DNA from: Rhodoferax sp. WC2427
GTDB lineage: Bacteria; Pseudomonadota; Gammaproteobacteria; Burkholderiales; Burkholderiaceae_C
Reading direction: 5' to 3'
DNA length: 64,000 nt
Assembly: GCF_040822085.1 (NCBI RefSeq)
Contig: NZ_CP162006.1
Coordinates: 3,658,001-3,722,000, forward strand
Shown here: piece by piece, positions 34,197-43,126 of the stretch
How positions within the stretch are numbered: position 1 is the first letter of the stretch
How the letters are laid out: every line of letters starts with the position of its first letter
Made by a program: the position numbers and the translations under genes
Notes under the pieces: model-generated
The model's input: only the letters and a program-made list of their open reading frames with translations
Database searches by the model: none
What the model was told of the DNA's origin: nothing

Positions 34197-35585
34197 TTAC
34201 GACGCTGCCATCAGCTTTTCGCGCGCTTCGTCGTAGGCACGCTTGGGCACCGGCACGGCGTTGGGGTTGCCCAGATCCACCATGTGGATGCGGTAGGTTT
34301 CGCGGGCGGTAAAGGCTGCGATGGCAGCCACCACCGTGACACCCAGGGTGATGCAGCCCACGGTGAAGGGGATATCCATCGCGCCGGGAGGTGCCACATA
34401 GGTGAACAGCGCTGGCAGCATGGCGGTGACTAGCGTGCCCAGGTTCTGCGAGATGGCCATGCCCGAGACCCGGGTGCGGGTGGGGAACATTTCAGGGTAG
34501 AAGCTGGGGAAAATGGCGTTGTAGCCCTGGTACACGACACCCCACATCAGAATCGACATGCAAATCGCCAGCGGTACGCTGTGGATGCTGATGGCGTACA
34601 GGTAGACGAAGGACAGCAGGCCCGAAACAACGGAGCCAATGATGATGGGCGGCTTGCGGCCGATCTTGTCCGACAGATTGCCCACAAACGGGATCACCAG
34701 CACCGCGACGATATTGCCCAGCACGGGAATCCACAGGTAGATGTCTTTCTCGAAGCCGATGCCGTAGCCGGGCTGCACCGCGTAGGCTGCGCCGAAGATG
34801 GTGGTGACCACCGGGATCACGTTCATCAGCGAGCAGCACATCACCCGCAGCATGTCGCGCCAGCTCTCGGTCACGGCCTGCACAAACGGAGCCTTGGGCA
34901 CATGGCCTTCGATGGTTTCTTCGGTGAAGGCCGGGGTTTCGTCGACTTCACGGCGGATGATGTAGCCCGCCACGATGACCAAAAAGCTCAAGATGAACGG
35001 AATGCGCCAGCCCCAGCTGTTGAACTGCTCGGCGGGCATGAAATGCGCCAGGGGCAGGAACACGGCGGCCGCCAAAATCTGCCCGGCCTGCACGCCTTGC
35101 AGGGTGAAGCTGGCGAAGAAGCCGCGCCGCCCGAAAGGGGCGTGCTCCAGAATCATCGAGCTGGCCCCGGAGATCTCGCCGGCCACCGCAAAGCCCTGGA
35201 TCAGGCGCAGCACCACCAGCAGCGCGGGGGCCCACAGGCCGACCTGGTCATAGGTGGGCAGCAGGCCCACGGCCACGGTCGAAAAGCCCATCAGGAACAT
35301 GCACAGGATCAGCACCTTCTTGCGGCCCTGGGTGTCGCCCCAGTGGCCCAGGAAAAACGCGCCGATGGGCCGCGCCACATAGCCCACGCCATAGGTGGCC
35401 AACGACGCGATGATGGCCGTCTTGGGGTCGCCCTTGGGGAAGAAAATCTGCGGAAAGATCAACGCCGCCGCGGTGGCGTAGATAAAAAAGTCGTAGTACT
35501 CCAGCGCCGAGCCGATCCAGCCGCTGGCCGTGGCCTTGCGGGACTGCTCCTTGTGGTGCGCTGCGCCATGCAGGGTATTTGCCAT
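34197..35585 (-). CDS. MFS transporter, metabolite:H+ symporter type
   Basis: 462-residue inner-membrane carrier with about 12 transmembrane helices. Typical MHS-family motifs are SGWIGSALEYYDFFIYATAAAL at the first helix, GHWGDTQGRKKVL (loop 2-3 G-x3-D-x2-G-R), RLIQGFAVAGEISGASSMI, and GNLSDKIGRKPPI (second repeat). Substrates in this family include citrate, proline/betaine, ketoglutarate and aromatic acids. ATG at 35585 has AAAGGAG upstream. It is divergent from an IclR regulator of the PcaR/PobR style, which suggests a carboxylate or aromatic acid as substrate; that is inference. Confidence 0.93.
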   Translation of the reverse strand: MANTLHGAAHHKEQSRKATASGWIGSALEYYDFFIYATAAALIFPQIFFPKGDPKTAIIASLATYGVGYVARPIGAFFLGHWGDTQGRKKVLILCMFLMGFSTVAVGLLPTYDQVGLWAPALLVVLRLIQGFAVAGEISGASSMILEHAPFGRRGFFASFTLQGVQAGQILAAAVFLPLAHFMPAEQFNSWGWRIPFILSFLVIVAGYIIRREVDETPAFTEETIEGHVPKAPFVQAVTESWRDMLRVMCCSLMNVIPVVTTIFGAAYAVQPGYGIGFEKDIYLWIPVLGNIVAVLVIPFVGNLSDKIGRKPPIIIGSVVSGLLSFVYLYAISIHSVPLAICMSILMWGVVYQGYNAIFPSFYPEMFPTRTRVSGMAISQNLGTLVTAMLPALFTYVAPPGAMDIPFTVGCITLGVTVVAAIAAFTARETYRIHMVDLGNPNAVPVPKRAYDEAREKLMAAS

Positions 35586-35782
35586 GCTTGTCTCCTTTGT
35601 TGTGTGATCGGCCGTCTGCAAAAAAGGAATGCAAGACCAAACCGGGTACTGAACATACCGAACCACCGGGTCTACGTTGCCATCGGTGTTGCGGCCTCAC
35701 GGCTTTGGGTGGGCCGCAATGAAAATGTAGCGATGGGCGGGGGTAAGCACCATACCGTTTCCCCCAGAAGCGGTCGATGATC

Positions 35783-35807
35783 GATCGCAGTCGTACACTG
35801 TGCGATC
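35783..35807. promoter_or_regulatory. Imperfect palindrome, candidate IclR operator
   Basis: GATCGCA (35783-35789) and TGCGATC (35801-35807) form a 7-bp inverted repeat with 11 bp between. It lies in the 334-bp gap between the divergent MFS and IclR genes. The rest of the gap shows no other clear element. Assignment to the adjacent regulator rests on position. Confidence 0.4.
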
Positions 35808-35919
35808 AAACTTCGGGTAAGTCCTAGGCCCTGGCGGCCAGGGCATACGCCATCTGCAGCACCGTTTTTGCCATGCCATCGCCCCTCCATCCGCCTTGCC
35901 GACACACCCCGTACCCCGC

Positions 35920-36690
35920 ATGACTGAGCCCCCCAGCATCGACCGCAAACTGCTCATTGAAGGCCTGGGCAAAGGCCTGCGGGTGATCGAGGCGTTTTCA
36001 GACGACCGCCCCCGCATGACCGCCACCGAGGCGGGCGCGCATACCGGACTGACGCGCACCGCCGCCCGCCGCTACCTGCTCAGCCTGGTGCATTTTGGCT
36101 ACGCGGCCACCGACGGCAAGCACTACTGGCTGCTGCCCCGCGTGCTGCGCCTGGGCCAGGCCTTTCTGGACGGTGCGCGCATTCCGCGGCTGGTGCAGCC
36201 CTACATCCAGCGGGCGTCCCTCCAGTGCGGCGAGACCTTCAACGTAGGCTCGCTGGACGGCCACGAAGTGGTCTACCTGGCGCGCAGCAATTCTTCGCGC
36301 ATCATCTCCATCGGCCACCCGCCCGGTGCGCGCCTGCCCGCCCACGTGGTGGCGCAGGGCTTCATTTTGTTGTCGACCCTGGACGACGCAGCCCTGGATG
36401 CCTGGATCGCCGAGCATGACTTTGCGGGCTTCACCGGCTCGACGGTGATCGACCCCACCGCCTTCCGCGCCAGTGTGGTGGCCGCCCGCTCGGTGGACTA
36501 CTGGCACGCCGACCAGTACCTCGACTTCGGCCTCAGCGGCCTGGCCGTGGCCCTGAAAGACCGCAAAGGCCGCTGCCAGTACGCCCTGAGCGTCACTGTG
36601 CAGCGCCAGATGTACCCCGGCGGGCAAATGGTGGCCAAGTTGCTGCCGATCCTGCGCGAAGTGGCGGAGGCGCTGCGGCCGGTGCTGTGA
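35920..36690 (+). CDS. IclR family transcriptional regulator (PcaR/PcaU/PobR-like)
   Basis: 256-residue regulator with an N-terminal winged helix (LGKGLRVIEAFSDDRPRMTATEAGAHTG then LTRTAARRYLLSLVHFGY; quoted in parts) and a C-terminal GAF-like effector domain (CGETFNVGSLDGHEVVYLAR, RLPAHVVAQGFILLSTLDD, VDYWHADQYLDFGLSGLAVAL). The layout GLGKGLRVIEAF is characteristic of protocatechuate-pathway regulators. ATG at 35920 is preferred over one 24 bp upstream. It is divergent from the MFS transporter, the likely target. Confidence 0.92.
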   Translation: MTEPPSIDRKLLIEGLGKGLRVIEAFSDDRPRMTATEAGAHTGLTRTAARRYLLSLVHFGYAATDGKHYWLLPRVLRLGQAFLDGARIPRLVQPYIQRASLQCGETFNVGSLDGHEVVYLARSNSSRIISIGHPPGARLPAHVVAQGFILLSTLDDAALDAWIAEHDFAGFTGSTVIDPTAFRASVVAARSVDYWHADQYLDFGLSGLAVALKDRKGRCQYALSVTVQRQMYPGGQMVAKLLPILREVAEALRPVL

Positions 36691-36698
36691 AGCAGTTA

Positions 36699-36764
36699 CA
36701 AGTCTTTTAGGCACCCTGCGCTTATCCAATCAGCGTAAGCAGCTACTAATTAAATAGCAAATCA
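36699..36764 (-). repeat. Dispersed two-stem intergenic repeat, copy E
   Basis: On the minus strand: GCTATTTAATTAGTAGC, GCTTACGCTGATtggATAAGCG, then GGTGCCTAAAAGACTTG. Sits between the IclR gene and the PBP1A gene; the remaining gap (to 36872) shows nothing else. Confidence 0.8.
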
Positions 36765-36872
36765 ACTTCACACTCTCTTCACAACCCGCCTTTAAGCTGC
36801 GCGGACAAGCCTTTTGGCATCTGGTCCATAATTTGACCGCCTTCCCCATTCCCCAGCCAGCGCCCCGATCGG

Positions 36873-39191
36873 GTGCTGCGCGCCACAGGTTCCATGACCC
36901 TACACACCTCTTTTCCCCCTTCCCCCCACCGCCAATCCGGCAGCGTTTTGATGGCGATCCTGTGGGTCGGCCTGGGCCTGGGCCTGGTGGGCGGCCTGCT
37001 CATCGCCATCGCGGCGGCCTGGTACTACCCCAGCCTGCCCGATCTGGACAAGGTGACCCGCTACCAGCCCCAGCAGGCCATGCAGGTCTACACCAGCGAC
37101 GGGGTGGAGATTGCGCAATTTGGCGCCGAGCGGCGCGCCTTCCTGCCCATCGACCAGATCCCCAAGCTGATGCAGGACGCGGTACTGGCCATTGAAGACG
37201 CACGCTTTCGCGAGCACAGCGGCATCGACCCCATTGGCGTGCTGCGGGCGGTGGTGTCCAACCTGACCGGGGGCCGCCGCCAGGGCGCCTCTACCATCAC
37301 CCAGCAGGTGGCGCGCAACTTTTTCCTGAGCAACCGCAAGACGGCCGAGCGCAAGCTCAAGGAGGCCATGCTGGCGCTGAAGATCGAGAAATCGCTCACC
37401 AAGGACCAGATTCTGGAGCTCTACATGAACCAGATCTACCTGGGCCACCGCGCCTACGGCTTTGGTGCGGCGGCGCAGGTGTACTTTGGCAAGCCGCTGG
37501 ACCAGTTGTCGATTGCCGAAATGGCCATGCTGGCCGGGCTGCCGCAGAACCCGGCGTACGCCAACCCCATCACCAACCTGGAGCGCGCCACCCGCCGCCA
37601 GCAGCTGGTGCTGGGCCGCATGCGCACCGTGGAGGCCATCACCGAGGCCCAATTCGCCACCGCCATGGCGCAAAAACTGGTGATCCGATCGCCGCTGCAG
37701 GTGCCGGTACACGCCGAATATGTGGCCGAAATGGCCCGCCAGGTGGTGTTTGAGCGCTACGGCCAGGACGCCTATTCGCAGGGTTTCAAAGTCACCACCG
37801 CGCTGGTTTCCACCGACCAGCAGGCCGCCTACGCCGCCCTGCGCCGCGGCGTGCTGGCGTTTGACCGCAAGCTGCCCTACCGCGGACCTGAAGAATTTGA
37901 AGAACTGCCCAACGATGCCGCAGAAGAAGATGCCGCCGCCGCCCTGGCCCTGAAAGACTACAGCGATGACGAAGACCTGCGCGTGGCCATCGTGCTGCTG
38001 GCCAGCCCGCAGGCCGTGGTAGCCCGCCTGGCCACCGGCGAGACGCTGCAGCTCAAGGGAGAGGGCCTACGCTGGGCCCAGGCCGCCCTAGGTCCCAAGG
38101 CCATTGCGCCATTGGCCATCAAGCGCGGGGCCATCATCCGCGTGCAAGACCTGGGGGGCAAAACCGGCTGGGCGATTTCGCAGTGGCCCGAGGTGCAAAG
38201 CGCCCTGGTGGCGCTGACCCCGAACACGGGCCGGGTGCGGGCACTGGTGGGTGGCTTTGACTTTTCCGACCAGCAGTTCAACCACGTTACCCAGGGCTGG
38301 CGGCAGCCGGGCTCCAGCTTCAAGCCGTTTTTGTACTCGGCCGCCATCGACAAGGGCGTGATGCCGTCCACCGTGGTCAACGATGGCCCGCTGGACTTGC
38401 CCGGGGTGAACGGTGGCCCGGGCTGGAGCCCGCAGAACGACGACGGCCAGTTCCTCGGGGCCATCCCGCTGCGCACCGCCCTGGCCAAGTCACGCAACCT
38501 GGTCAGCGTGCGGCTGGTGCAGATGCTGGGCGTGCAGCCCGCACGCGAATGGGCGGCCCGGTTTGGTTTTGACATCGACAAACAGCCCGATAACCTGACC
38601 CTGGCGCTGGGCGCGGGCAGCACCACACCACTGCAACTGGCCTCGGCCTATGGCGTATTTGCCAATGGCGGCCACGTGCTGCCGCCGGTGGTGATCGAGC
38701 GCATCACCGACGCGCAGGGCAAGGTGCTGTTCGAAGCCCCGCCGCCCCCGGTGCTGGCAGATATGGAGCCCACCGTCCCCGAGCGCAACCTGTTCATCAC
38801 CAGCAGCCTGCTGCAAACCGTGACCAGCAGCGGCACCGCCGCGAAGGCGCAAGCCACGCTCAAGCGCCCCGACCTGTACGGCAAAACCGGCACCACCAAC
38901 GACTCGGTAGATGCCTGGTTTGCCGGTTTCCAGCCCGGCCTGGTGGCCGTGGTGTGGACCGGCTACGACAAGCCGCGCAGCATGGGCCGCGAATCCGGCA
39001 GCAGCGTATCCTTGCCCATCTGGATCGACTACATGGGCCGCGCCCTCAAGGGGGTACCGGTGGCCCCCTTCGCGCCGCCGTCCAGCGTGATGCGCGACGC
39101 GCTGGACGACTGGACCTACTCCGACCCGCCCGAGAACGGCGAGCTGATCCGCCTGGGCTTTGACGAGCCCGCCCCGGAACCCGCCAAGTAA
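36873..39191 (+). CDS. mrcA: Penicillin-binding protein 1A (bifunctional transglycosylase/transpeptidase)
   Basis: Inner-membrane peptidoglycan synthase of about 770 residues. A short cytoplasmic tail and one membrane helix (residues about 27-50) are followed by the GT51 domain with AIEDARFREHSG (catalytic Glu108), GASTITQQVARNFFLS and LELYMNQIYLGHRAYGFG. An OB-like insert comes before the transpeptidase domain with PGSSFKP (Ser481, Lys484), AKSRNLVS and the LYGKTGTTN box. All catalytic motifs are intact. ATG at 36894 is an equally plausible start, seven residues in. The mrcA symbol follows the E. coli name. Confidence 0.95.
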   Translation: MLRATGSMTLHTSFPPSPHRQSGSVLMAILWVGLGLGLVGGLLIAIAAAWYYPSLPDLDKVTRYQPQQAMQVYTSDGVEIAQFGAERRAFLPIDQIPKLMQDAVLAIEDARFREHSGIDPIGVLRAVVSNLTGGRRQGASTITQQVARNFFLSNRKTAERKLKEAMLALKIEKSLTKDQILELYMNQIYLGHRAYGFGAAAQVYFGKPLDQLSIAEMAMLAGLPQNPAYANPITNLERATRRQQLVLGRMRTVEAITEAQFATAMAQKLVIRSPLQVPVHAEYVAEMARQVVFERYGQDAYSQGFKVTTALVSTDQQAAYAALRRGVLAFDRKLPYRGPEEFEELPNDAAEEDAAAALALKDYSDDEDLRVAIVLLASPQAVVARLATGETLQLKGEGLRWAQAALGPKAIAPLAIKRGAIIRVQDLGGKTGWAISQWPEVQSALVALTPNTGRVRALVGGFDFSDQQFNHVTQGWRQPGSSFKPFLYSAAIDKGVMPSTVVNDGPLDLPGVNGGPGWSPQNDDGQFLGAIPLRTALAKSRNLVSVRLVQMLGVQPAREWAARFGFDIDKQPDNLTLALGAGSTTPLQLASAYGVFANGGHVLPPVVIERITDAQGKVLFEAPPPPVLADMEPTVPERNLFITSSLLQTVTSSGTAAKAQATLKRPDLYGKTGTTNDSVDAWFAGFQPGLVAVVWTGYDKPRSMGRESGSSVSLPIWIDYMGRALKGVPVAPFAPPSSVMRDALDDWTYSDPPENGELIRLGFDEPAPEPAK

Positions 39192-39244
39192 AGTTGGTCA
39201 TCGCCCAGCCCGTGGCGACCGTTGCACAAAAAAGGAAGCGCTCC

Positions 39245-40768
39245 ATGATCCGCACCCCCACGGTCCTCCTGCTGTGTGCCCTGCTGGGTGCCTGCGCCAC
39301 ACCGCCCCCTGCAGCCAACCGCCCCGGCCCCGTGGCCGCCTACCAGCTCAGCAACCGCCTGACCTGGGGAGCCACCGGCGCCACGCTGGACCAGGCCGAA
39401 CGCCTGGGCCTGGGCCCTTACCTGGCCCAGCAGCTGCACCCCGGCCCGGCCACCCTGCCCGTGGCGGTGCAGCAGCAGATCGATGCCTTGGCCATCAGCC
39501 AGACCCCGGTGGTGGCCTTGGCGCAAGACATGGAAAAACTCCGGCTGGAGGCCAACGCCACATTCGCCGTGGATGCCGACAAAAAGGCCGCCCAGCAGGC
39601 CTACCAGCAGGCGCTGAACCGCCTGGGCCGCGAGGCCGCCACCCGGCACCTGCTGCGCGCGCTGTACTCCAGCAACCAGGTGCAGGAGCAAATGACCTGG
39701 TTCTGGCTGAACCACTTCAACGTACACCAGTACAAGAGCGATCTGCGCGCCCTGGTGGGCGACTACGAAGACACCGCCCTGCGCCCGCACGCCCTGGGCA
39801 AGTTCCGTACCCTGCTGGGTGCGGTAGCCCACCATTCGGCCATGCTGCGCTACCTGGACAATGCGCAAAACGCCGCCAACCGTATCAACGAAAACTACGC
39901 CCGCGAGCTGATGGAACTGCACACCCTGGGCCTGGGCGCAGGCTACACCCAGCAGGACGTGCAAGAGATGGCCCGCGTGCTCACCGGAGTGGGCGTGAAC
40001 CTCGGACCCGACAACCCCCAGGTCCGCAAAGAGCTGCAAGCCGACTACGTACGCAAAGGCCTGTTTGAGTTCAACCCGAACCGGCACGACTACGGCCCCA
40101 AAACCCTGCTGGGCCAGCCCATCCGCAGCCGGGGCCTGGCCGAGCTGGACGAAGCCCTGGACCGGCTGGCCCGGCACCCGGCCACCGCCCACTTCATCAG
40201 CCGCAAGCTGGCCCAGTACTGGCTCAGCGACAACCCACCGCCCGCGCTGGTGGAGCGCATGGCGCAAAGCTTTCTGAAGAGCGACGGCGACATTGCCGCC
40301 ACCTTGCAAACCCTGCTGTCGTCCACCGAGTACGCGCAGGGCGCGGGGCAGAAGTTCAAAGATCCCGTGCACTATGTCGTGTCGGCCGTGCGCCTGGCTT
40401 ACGACGACAAACCCATCCTCAACGTCGGCCCCATGCTGAACTGGCTCAACCGCATGGGCCAGCCCCTGTATGGCCGCCAAACCCCAGACGGCTACGCGCT
40501 GGACGCAGCAGCATGGTCCAGCCCGGGCCAGATGGCCACGCGGTTTGAAATTGCCAAGGCCATCGGCTCGGGCAACGCCGGGCTGTTCAAGACCGACGGC
40601 CCGCAGCCGCTGGAAAAACCCGCTTTTCCCCAACTGGCCAACGCCCTGTACTACCGCGCACTGGGCCAGACCTTGGGGCCGAATACCCAGCAAGCCCTGG
40701 CCCAGGCCACCTCGGCGCAGGAATGGAACAGCTTCCTTCTGTCGTCGCCTGAACTCATGCACCGCTAA
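39245..40768 (+). CDS. DUF1800 domain lipoprotein
   Basis: 507-residue secreted protein. The start MIRTPTVLLLCALLGACATPP is a lipoprotein signal with lipobox LLGAC. The rest is the DUF1800 domain: RLTWGATGATLDQAERLGLGPY, MTWFWLNHFNVHQYK, YEDTALRPHALGKFRTLL, NENYARELMELHTLGLGAGYTQQDV and HPATAHFISRKLAQY are family hallmarks. Function of the family is unsettled; members almost always precede a DUF1501 gene, as here. ATG at 39245 is preferred over one 51 bp upstream because it starts the signal peptide. It follows the PBP1A gene by 53 bp. Confidence 0.93.
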   Translation: MIRTPTVLLLCALLGACATPPPAANRPGPVAAYQLSNRLTWGATGATLDQAERLGLGPYLAQQLHPGPATLPVAVQQQIDALAISQTPVVALAQDMEKLRLEANATFAVDADKKAAQQAYQQALNRLGREAATRHLLRALYSSNQVQEQMTWFWLNHFNVHQYKSDLRALVGDYEDTALRPHALGKFRTLLGAVAHHSAMLRYLDNAQNAANRINENYARELMELHTLGLGAGYTQQDVQEMARVLTGVGVNLGPDNPQVRKELQADYVRKGLFEFNPNRHDYGPKTLLGQPIRSRGLAELDEALDRLARHPATAHFISRKLAQYWLSDNPPPALVERMAQSFLKSDGDIAATLQTLLSSTEYAQGAGQKFKDPVHYVVSAVRLAYDDKPILNVGPMLNWLNRMGQPLYGRQTPDGYALDAAAWSSPGQMATRFEIAKAIGSGNAGLFKTDGPQPLEKPAFPQLANALYYRALGQTLGPNTQQALAQATSAQEWNSFLLSSPELMHR

Positions 40769-40811
40769 CTTTCATGGACTCGGGTGCAACGCACTCCAAG
40801 CCATGAAAGTT
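40767..40811 (+). other. Intercistronic hairpin between the DUF1800 and DUF1501 genes
   Basis: AACTTTCATGG (40767-40777) and CCATGAAAGTT (40801-40811) are perfect 11-bp inverted repeats enclosing a smaller GTGC-aac-GCAC stem. The left arm overlaps the DUF1800 stop codon. There is no T run, so it looks like an mRNA stability or partial-termination element inside the operon. Confidence 0.6.
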
Positions 40812-40832
40812 GTTTCACCTTAAGGACGCTCC

Positions 40833-42017
40833 ATGCAACGCCGCCACCTGCTCCAGTCGCTGTCTGCCCTGCCTTTGCTCAGCGCGGGGCAGCTGTTCGC
40901 CGCACCCGCAGCCCAGTCCCGTTTGCTGTTTGTCTTTCTGCGCGGGGCCTACGACGCGGCCAATCTGCTGGTGCCGACCTCCAGCGACTTCTACTACGCG
41001 TCGCGCCCCGACATCGCCGTGCCCCGCCCCGGTGCCGACCTGAACACCGCCATTGCACTGAACGCCGACTGGGGCCTGCACCCGGCGCTGCGCGACACGG
41101 TGTACCCGCTGTGGCAAAAGGGCGAGGCCAGCTTCATCCCTTTCGCGGGCACCGACGACGTGTCGCGCAGCCACTTCGAGACGCAGGACAGCATCGAGCT
41201 GGGCCAGCCGCTGACGGGCCAGAAGAACTACCGCTCCGGCTTCATGAACCGCCTGGCCGCGGTCATCAACGGGGCTGAGCCCATGGCTTTCACCGACAGC
41301 CTGCCGCTGGTGATGCAGGGCAGCGTACAGGTGCCCAACACCGCGCTCAAATCGATTGCCAAACCAGCGGTGGACGCGCGGCAGACGGCCATCATTGCCG
41401 CCATGTACAAAGACAGCGACTTGTCCAGCCGCGTCACCGACGGCTTTGCCGTGCGCGACGAGGTCGCCCGCGAACTCAGCACCGAGATGCAGGCCGCCAG
41501 CCGCGGCGCGATCAACGCCAAAGGCTTCGAGCTGGAAGCCCAGCGCATCGCCCGCCTGATGAAAGAGCGCTACAACCTGGGCTTTGTGGACGTGGGCGGC
41601 TGGGACACCCACGTCAACCAGGGCGGTGCCAGCGGCTACCTGGCCTCGCGCCTGGAAGAGCTGGGCCGCGGCCTGGCCACCTTTGCGCAAGAGATGGGCC
41701 CTGCCGCCTGGCGCAACACCACCGTGGTGGTGGCCAGCGAATTTGGCCGCACCTTCCGGCAAAACGGCAACCGCGGCACCGACCACGGCCACGGCTCGGT
41801 CTACTGGGTGCTGGGCGGCGGCCTGCGCAACGCCCAGGTGGCGGGCGAGCAGGTGCGCGTGGAGCAAGCCACCCTGTTCCAGAACCGCGACTACCCGGTG
41901 CTCAACGAGTACCGCGCCGTGCTGGCCGGGCTGTTTTCCCGCCAATTTGGGCTGAACAGCAAACAACTGGAGCAGGTGTTTGCCGGGGTCACGCCACGCG
42001 ATCTGGGGCTGGTGTGA
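40833..42017 (+). CDS. DUF1501 domain exported protein
   Basis: 394-residue protein with a Tat-style signal (MQRRHLLQSLSALPLLSAGQLFA; quoted start) and the alkaline-phosphatase-like DUF1501 domain. Characteristic pieces are LLFVFLRGAYDAANLLVP, SHFETQDSIELGQPL, GFVDVGGWDTHVNQGG and VVASEFGRTFRQNGNRGTDHG, which carry the Asp/His residues of a metal site in related phosphatase/sulfatase-fold proteins. Enzymatic activity has not been settled for the family. Ribosome-binding site AAGGACG precedes the ATG. Operonic with the DUF1800 gene, separated by a hairpin. Confidence 0.93.
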   Translation: MQRRHLLQSLSALPLLSAGQLFAAPAAQSRLLFVFLRGAYDAANLLVPTSSDFYYASRPDIAVPRPGADLNTAIALNADWGLHPALRDTVYPLWQKGEASFIPFAGTDDVSRSHFETQDSIELGQPLTGQKNYRSGFMNRLAAVINGAEPMAFTDSLPLVMQGSVQVPNTALKSIAKPAVDARQTAIIAAMYKDSDLSSRVTDGFAVRDEVARELSTEMQAASRGAINAKGFELEAQRIARLMKERYNLGFVDVGGWDTHVNQGGASGYLASRLEELGRGLATFAQEMGPAAWRNTTVVVASEFGRTFRQNGNRGTDHGHGSVYWVLGGGLRNAQVAGEQVRVEQATLFQNRDYPVLNEYRAVLAGLFSRQFGLNSKQLEQVFAGVTPRDLGLV

Positions 42018-42036
42018 GCCTGTGTCGGTTACAGGC
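42018..42036 (+). other. Short hairpin after the DUF1501 stop codon
   Basis: GCCTGT-gtcggtt-ACAGGC begins at the first base after TGA. A weak T-containing stretch (AAGTTTGTGG) follows. It may be the operon's 3' end, but it is short of an ideal intrinsic terminator. Confidence 0.4.
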
Positions 42037-42112
42037 AAGTTTGTGGTGCCGCATAGAAAGTAGCCGCACCCTGAACGCCTAGCCTTGCGCCTTACACAAC
42101 CGGGAGCCGGGG

Positions 42113-43105
42113 ATGGGGAAACAGCTGATGCTGGGCGTGGCGGCCGCCATATTTGCCGCGTTTGCGTGGTCGCTGGGCTTTATTGCGCCTTATGTGATCG
42201 GCCCCTATTCCATCTACGACCTGGCGGTGGGCCGGTTCCTGATCTCGGGCGTGTTGGCCCTGGGCATCCTGCTGGCCGCGCCCCGCCAGCTGCGCGGGCT
42301 GACCGCCATGGACTGGCTGGTCGCGGCCTGGCTAGGCCTGATTGGCTATGTGGGGTATTTTTTGACCATCGCCGCCGCCGTGATCTACGCCGGGCCCATC
42401 ATCCCCCCGGCCTTTGTGGCCACGGTGCCGGTGGTGCTGGCCGTCATCGGCAACTTCGGGCCCGACCGCATTGCCTGGCGCAGCCTGGTGCCACCCCTGG
42501 CGCTGGCCCTGGCGGGCTTGCTGCTGGTCAACGCCGATGGGCTCACCCACCCCAGTGTCAACCCCCTGGGGCACACGCTGCTGGGGATCGGTTTTTCCAT
42601 CGCCGCGGTGGCGCTGTGGACGCTGTTTGGCATCAGCAACCAGGCGGCGCTGCGCAAACGCCCGCACATGGGCGCGCTCACCTGGACCGGCATGATGATG
42701 CTGGGCGGCAGCTTCGAGGTGGCAGCTTTCGTCCCGCTGGGCCTGTCGCTGGATTTGTTCCACGTGCCGCGCATCGGCCTGGCCTGGGCTACCGCCGCAC
42801 CTTTGTTCACCTCGGCCCTGGCGCTGGCCGTGCTGGGCTCGATCGGCGCATCCTGGGCCTGGTCCATCGCCACCCGGCGCCTGCCCATCGGCCTGGCGGG
42901 GCAACTCATCGTGACGGAAACCATCTTCGCCACCACCTTCGGCCTGATCGCCCGCCAGCGCTGGCCCAGCCTGCCCGAGGCCTGCGGCATCACGCTGCTG
43001 CTGGTGGGGGTGATTGCGGCGGTGGGGGCGTTTCACCGGGCACAGCAGCCCGCAGCGCCACGGGCATCCGGCCCCCGTCTGGCCCGCGGAAAATCGGGCA
43101 CCTGA
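42113..43105 (+). CDS. EamA/DMT superfamily transporter
   Basis: 330-residue inner-membrane protein with ten hydrophobic segments in two EamA repeats. The first repeat begins GVAAAIFAAFAWSLGFIAP, with YDLAVGRFLISGVLALG; the second begins about residue 155 (LGIGFSIAAVALWTLFGISN) and ends with IVTETIFATTFGLIARQRWP, typical of the family's ninth helix. Substrate unknown; relatives export amino acids, metabolites or nucleosides. The last 20 residues are a cytoplasmic Pro/Arg-rich tail. Converges with the heme-type membrane protein gene. Confidence 0.9.
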   Translation: MGKQLMLGVAAAIFAAFAWSLGFIAPYVIGPYSIYDLAVGRFLISGVLALGILLAAPRQLRGLTAMDWLVAAWLGLIGYVGYFLTIAAAVIYAGPIIPPAFVATVPVVLAVIGNFGPDRIAWRSLVPPLALALAGLLLVNADGLTHPSVNPLGHTLLGIGFSIAAVALWTLFGISNQAALRKRPHMGALTWTGMMMLGGSFEVAAFVPLGLSLDLFHVPRIGLAWATAAPLFTSALALAVLGSIGASWAWSIATRRLPIGLAGQLIVTETIFATTFGLIARQRWPSLPEACGITLLLVGVIAAVGAFHRAQQPAAPRASGPRLARGKSGT

Positions 43106-43126
43106 AAATCCCCGCGCCACCGGCGT

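Noticed and set aside
39116..40762. Long minus-strand frame opposite the DUF1800 gene
   Set aside because: The plus-strand DUF1800 product has a lipoprotein signal and conserved motifs; the opposite product is low-complexity.
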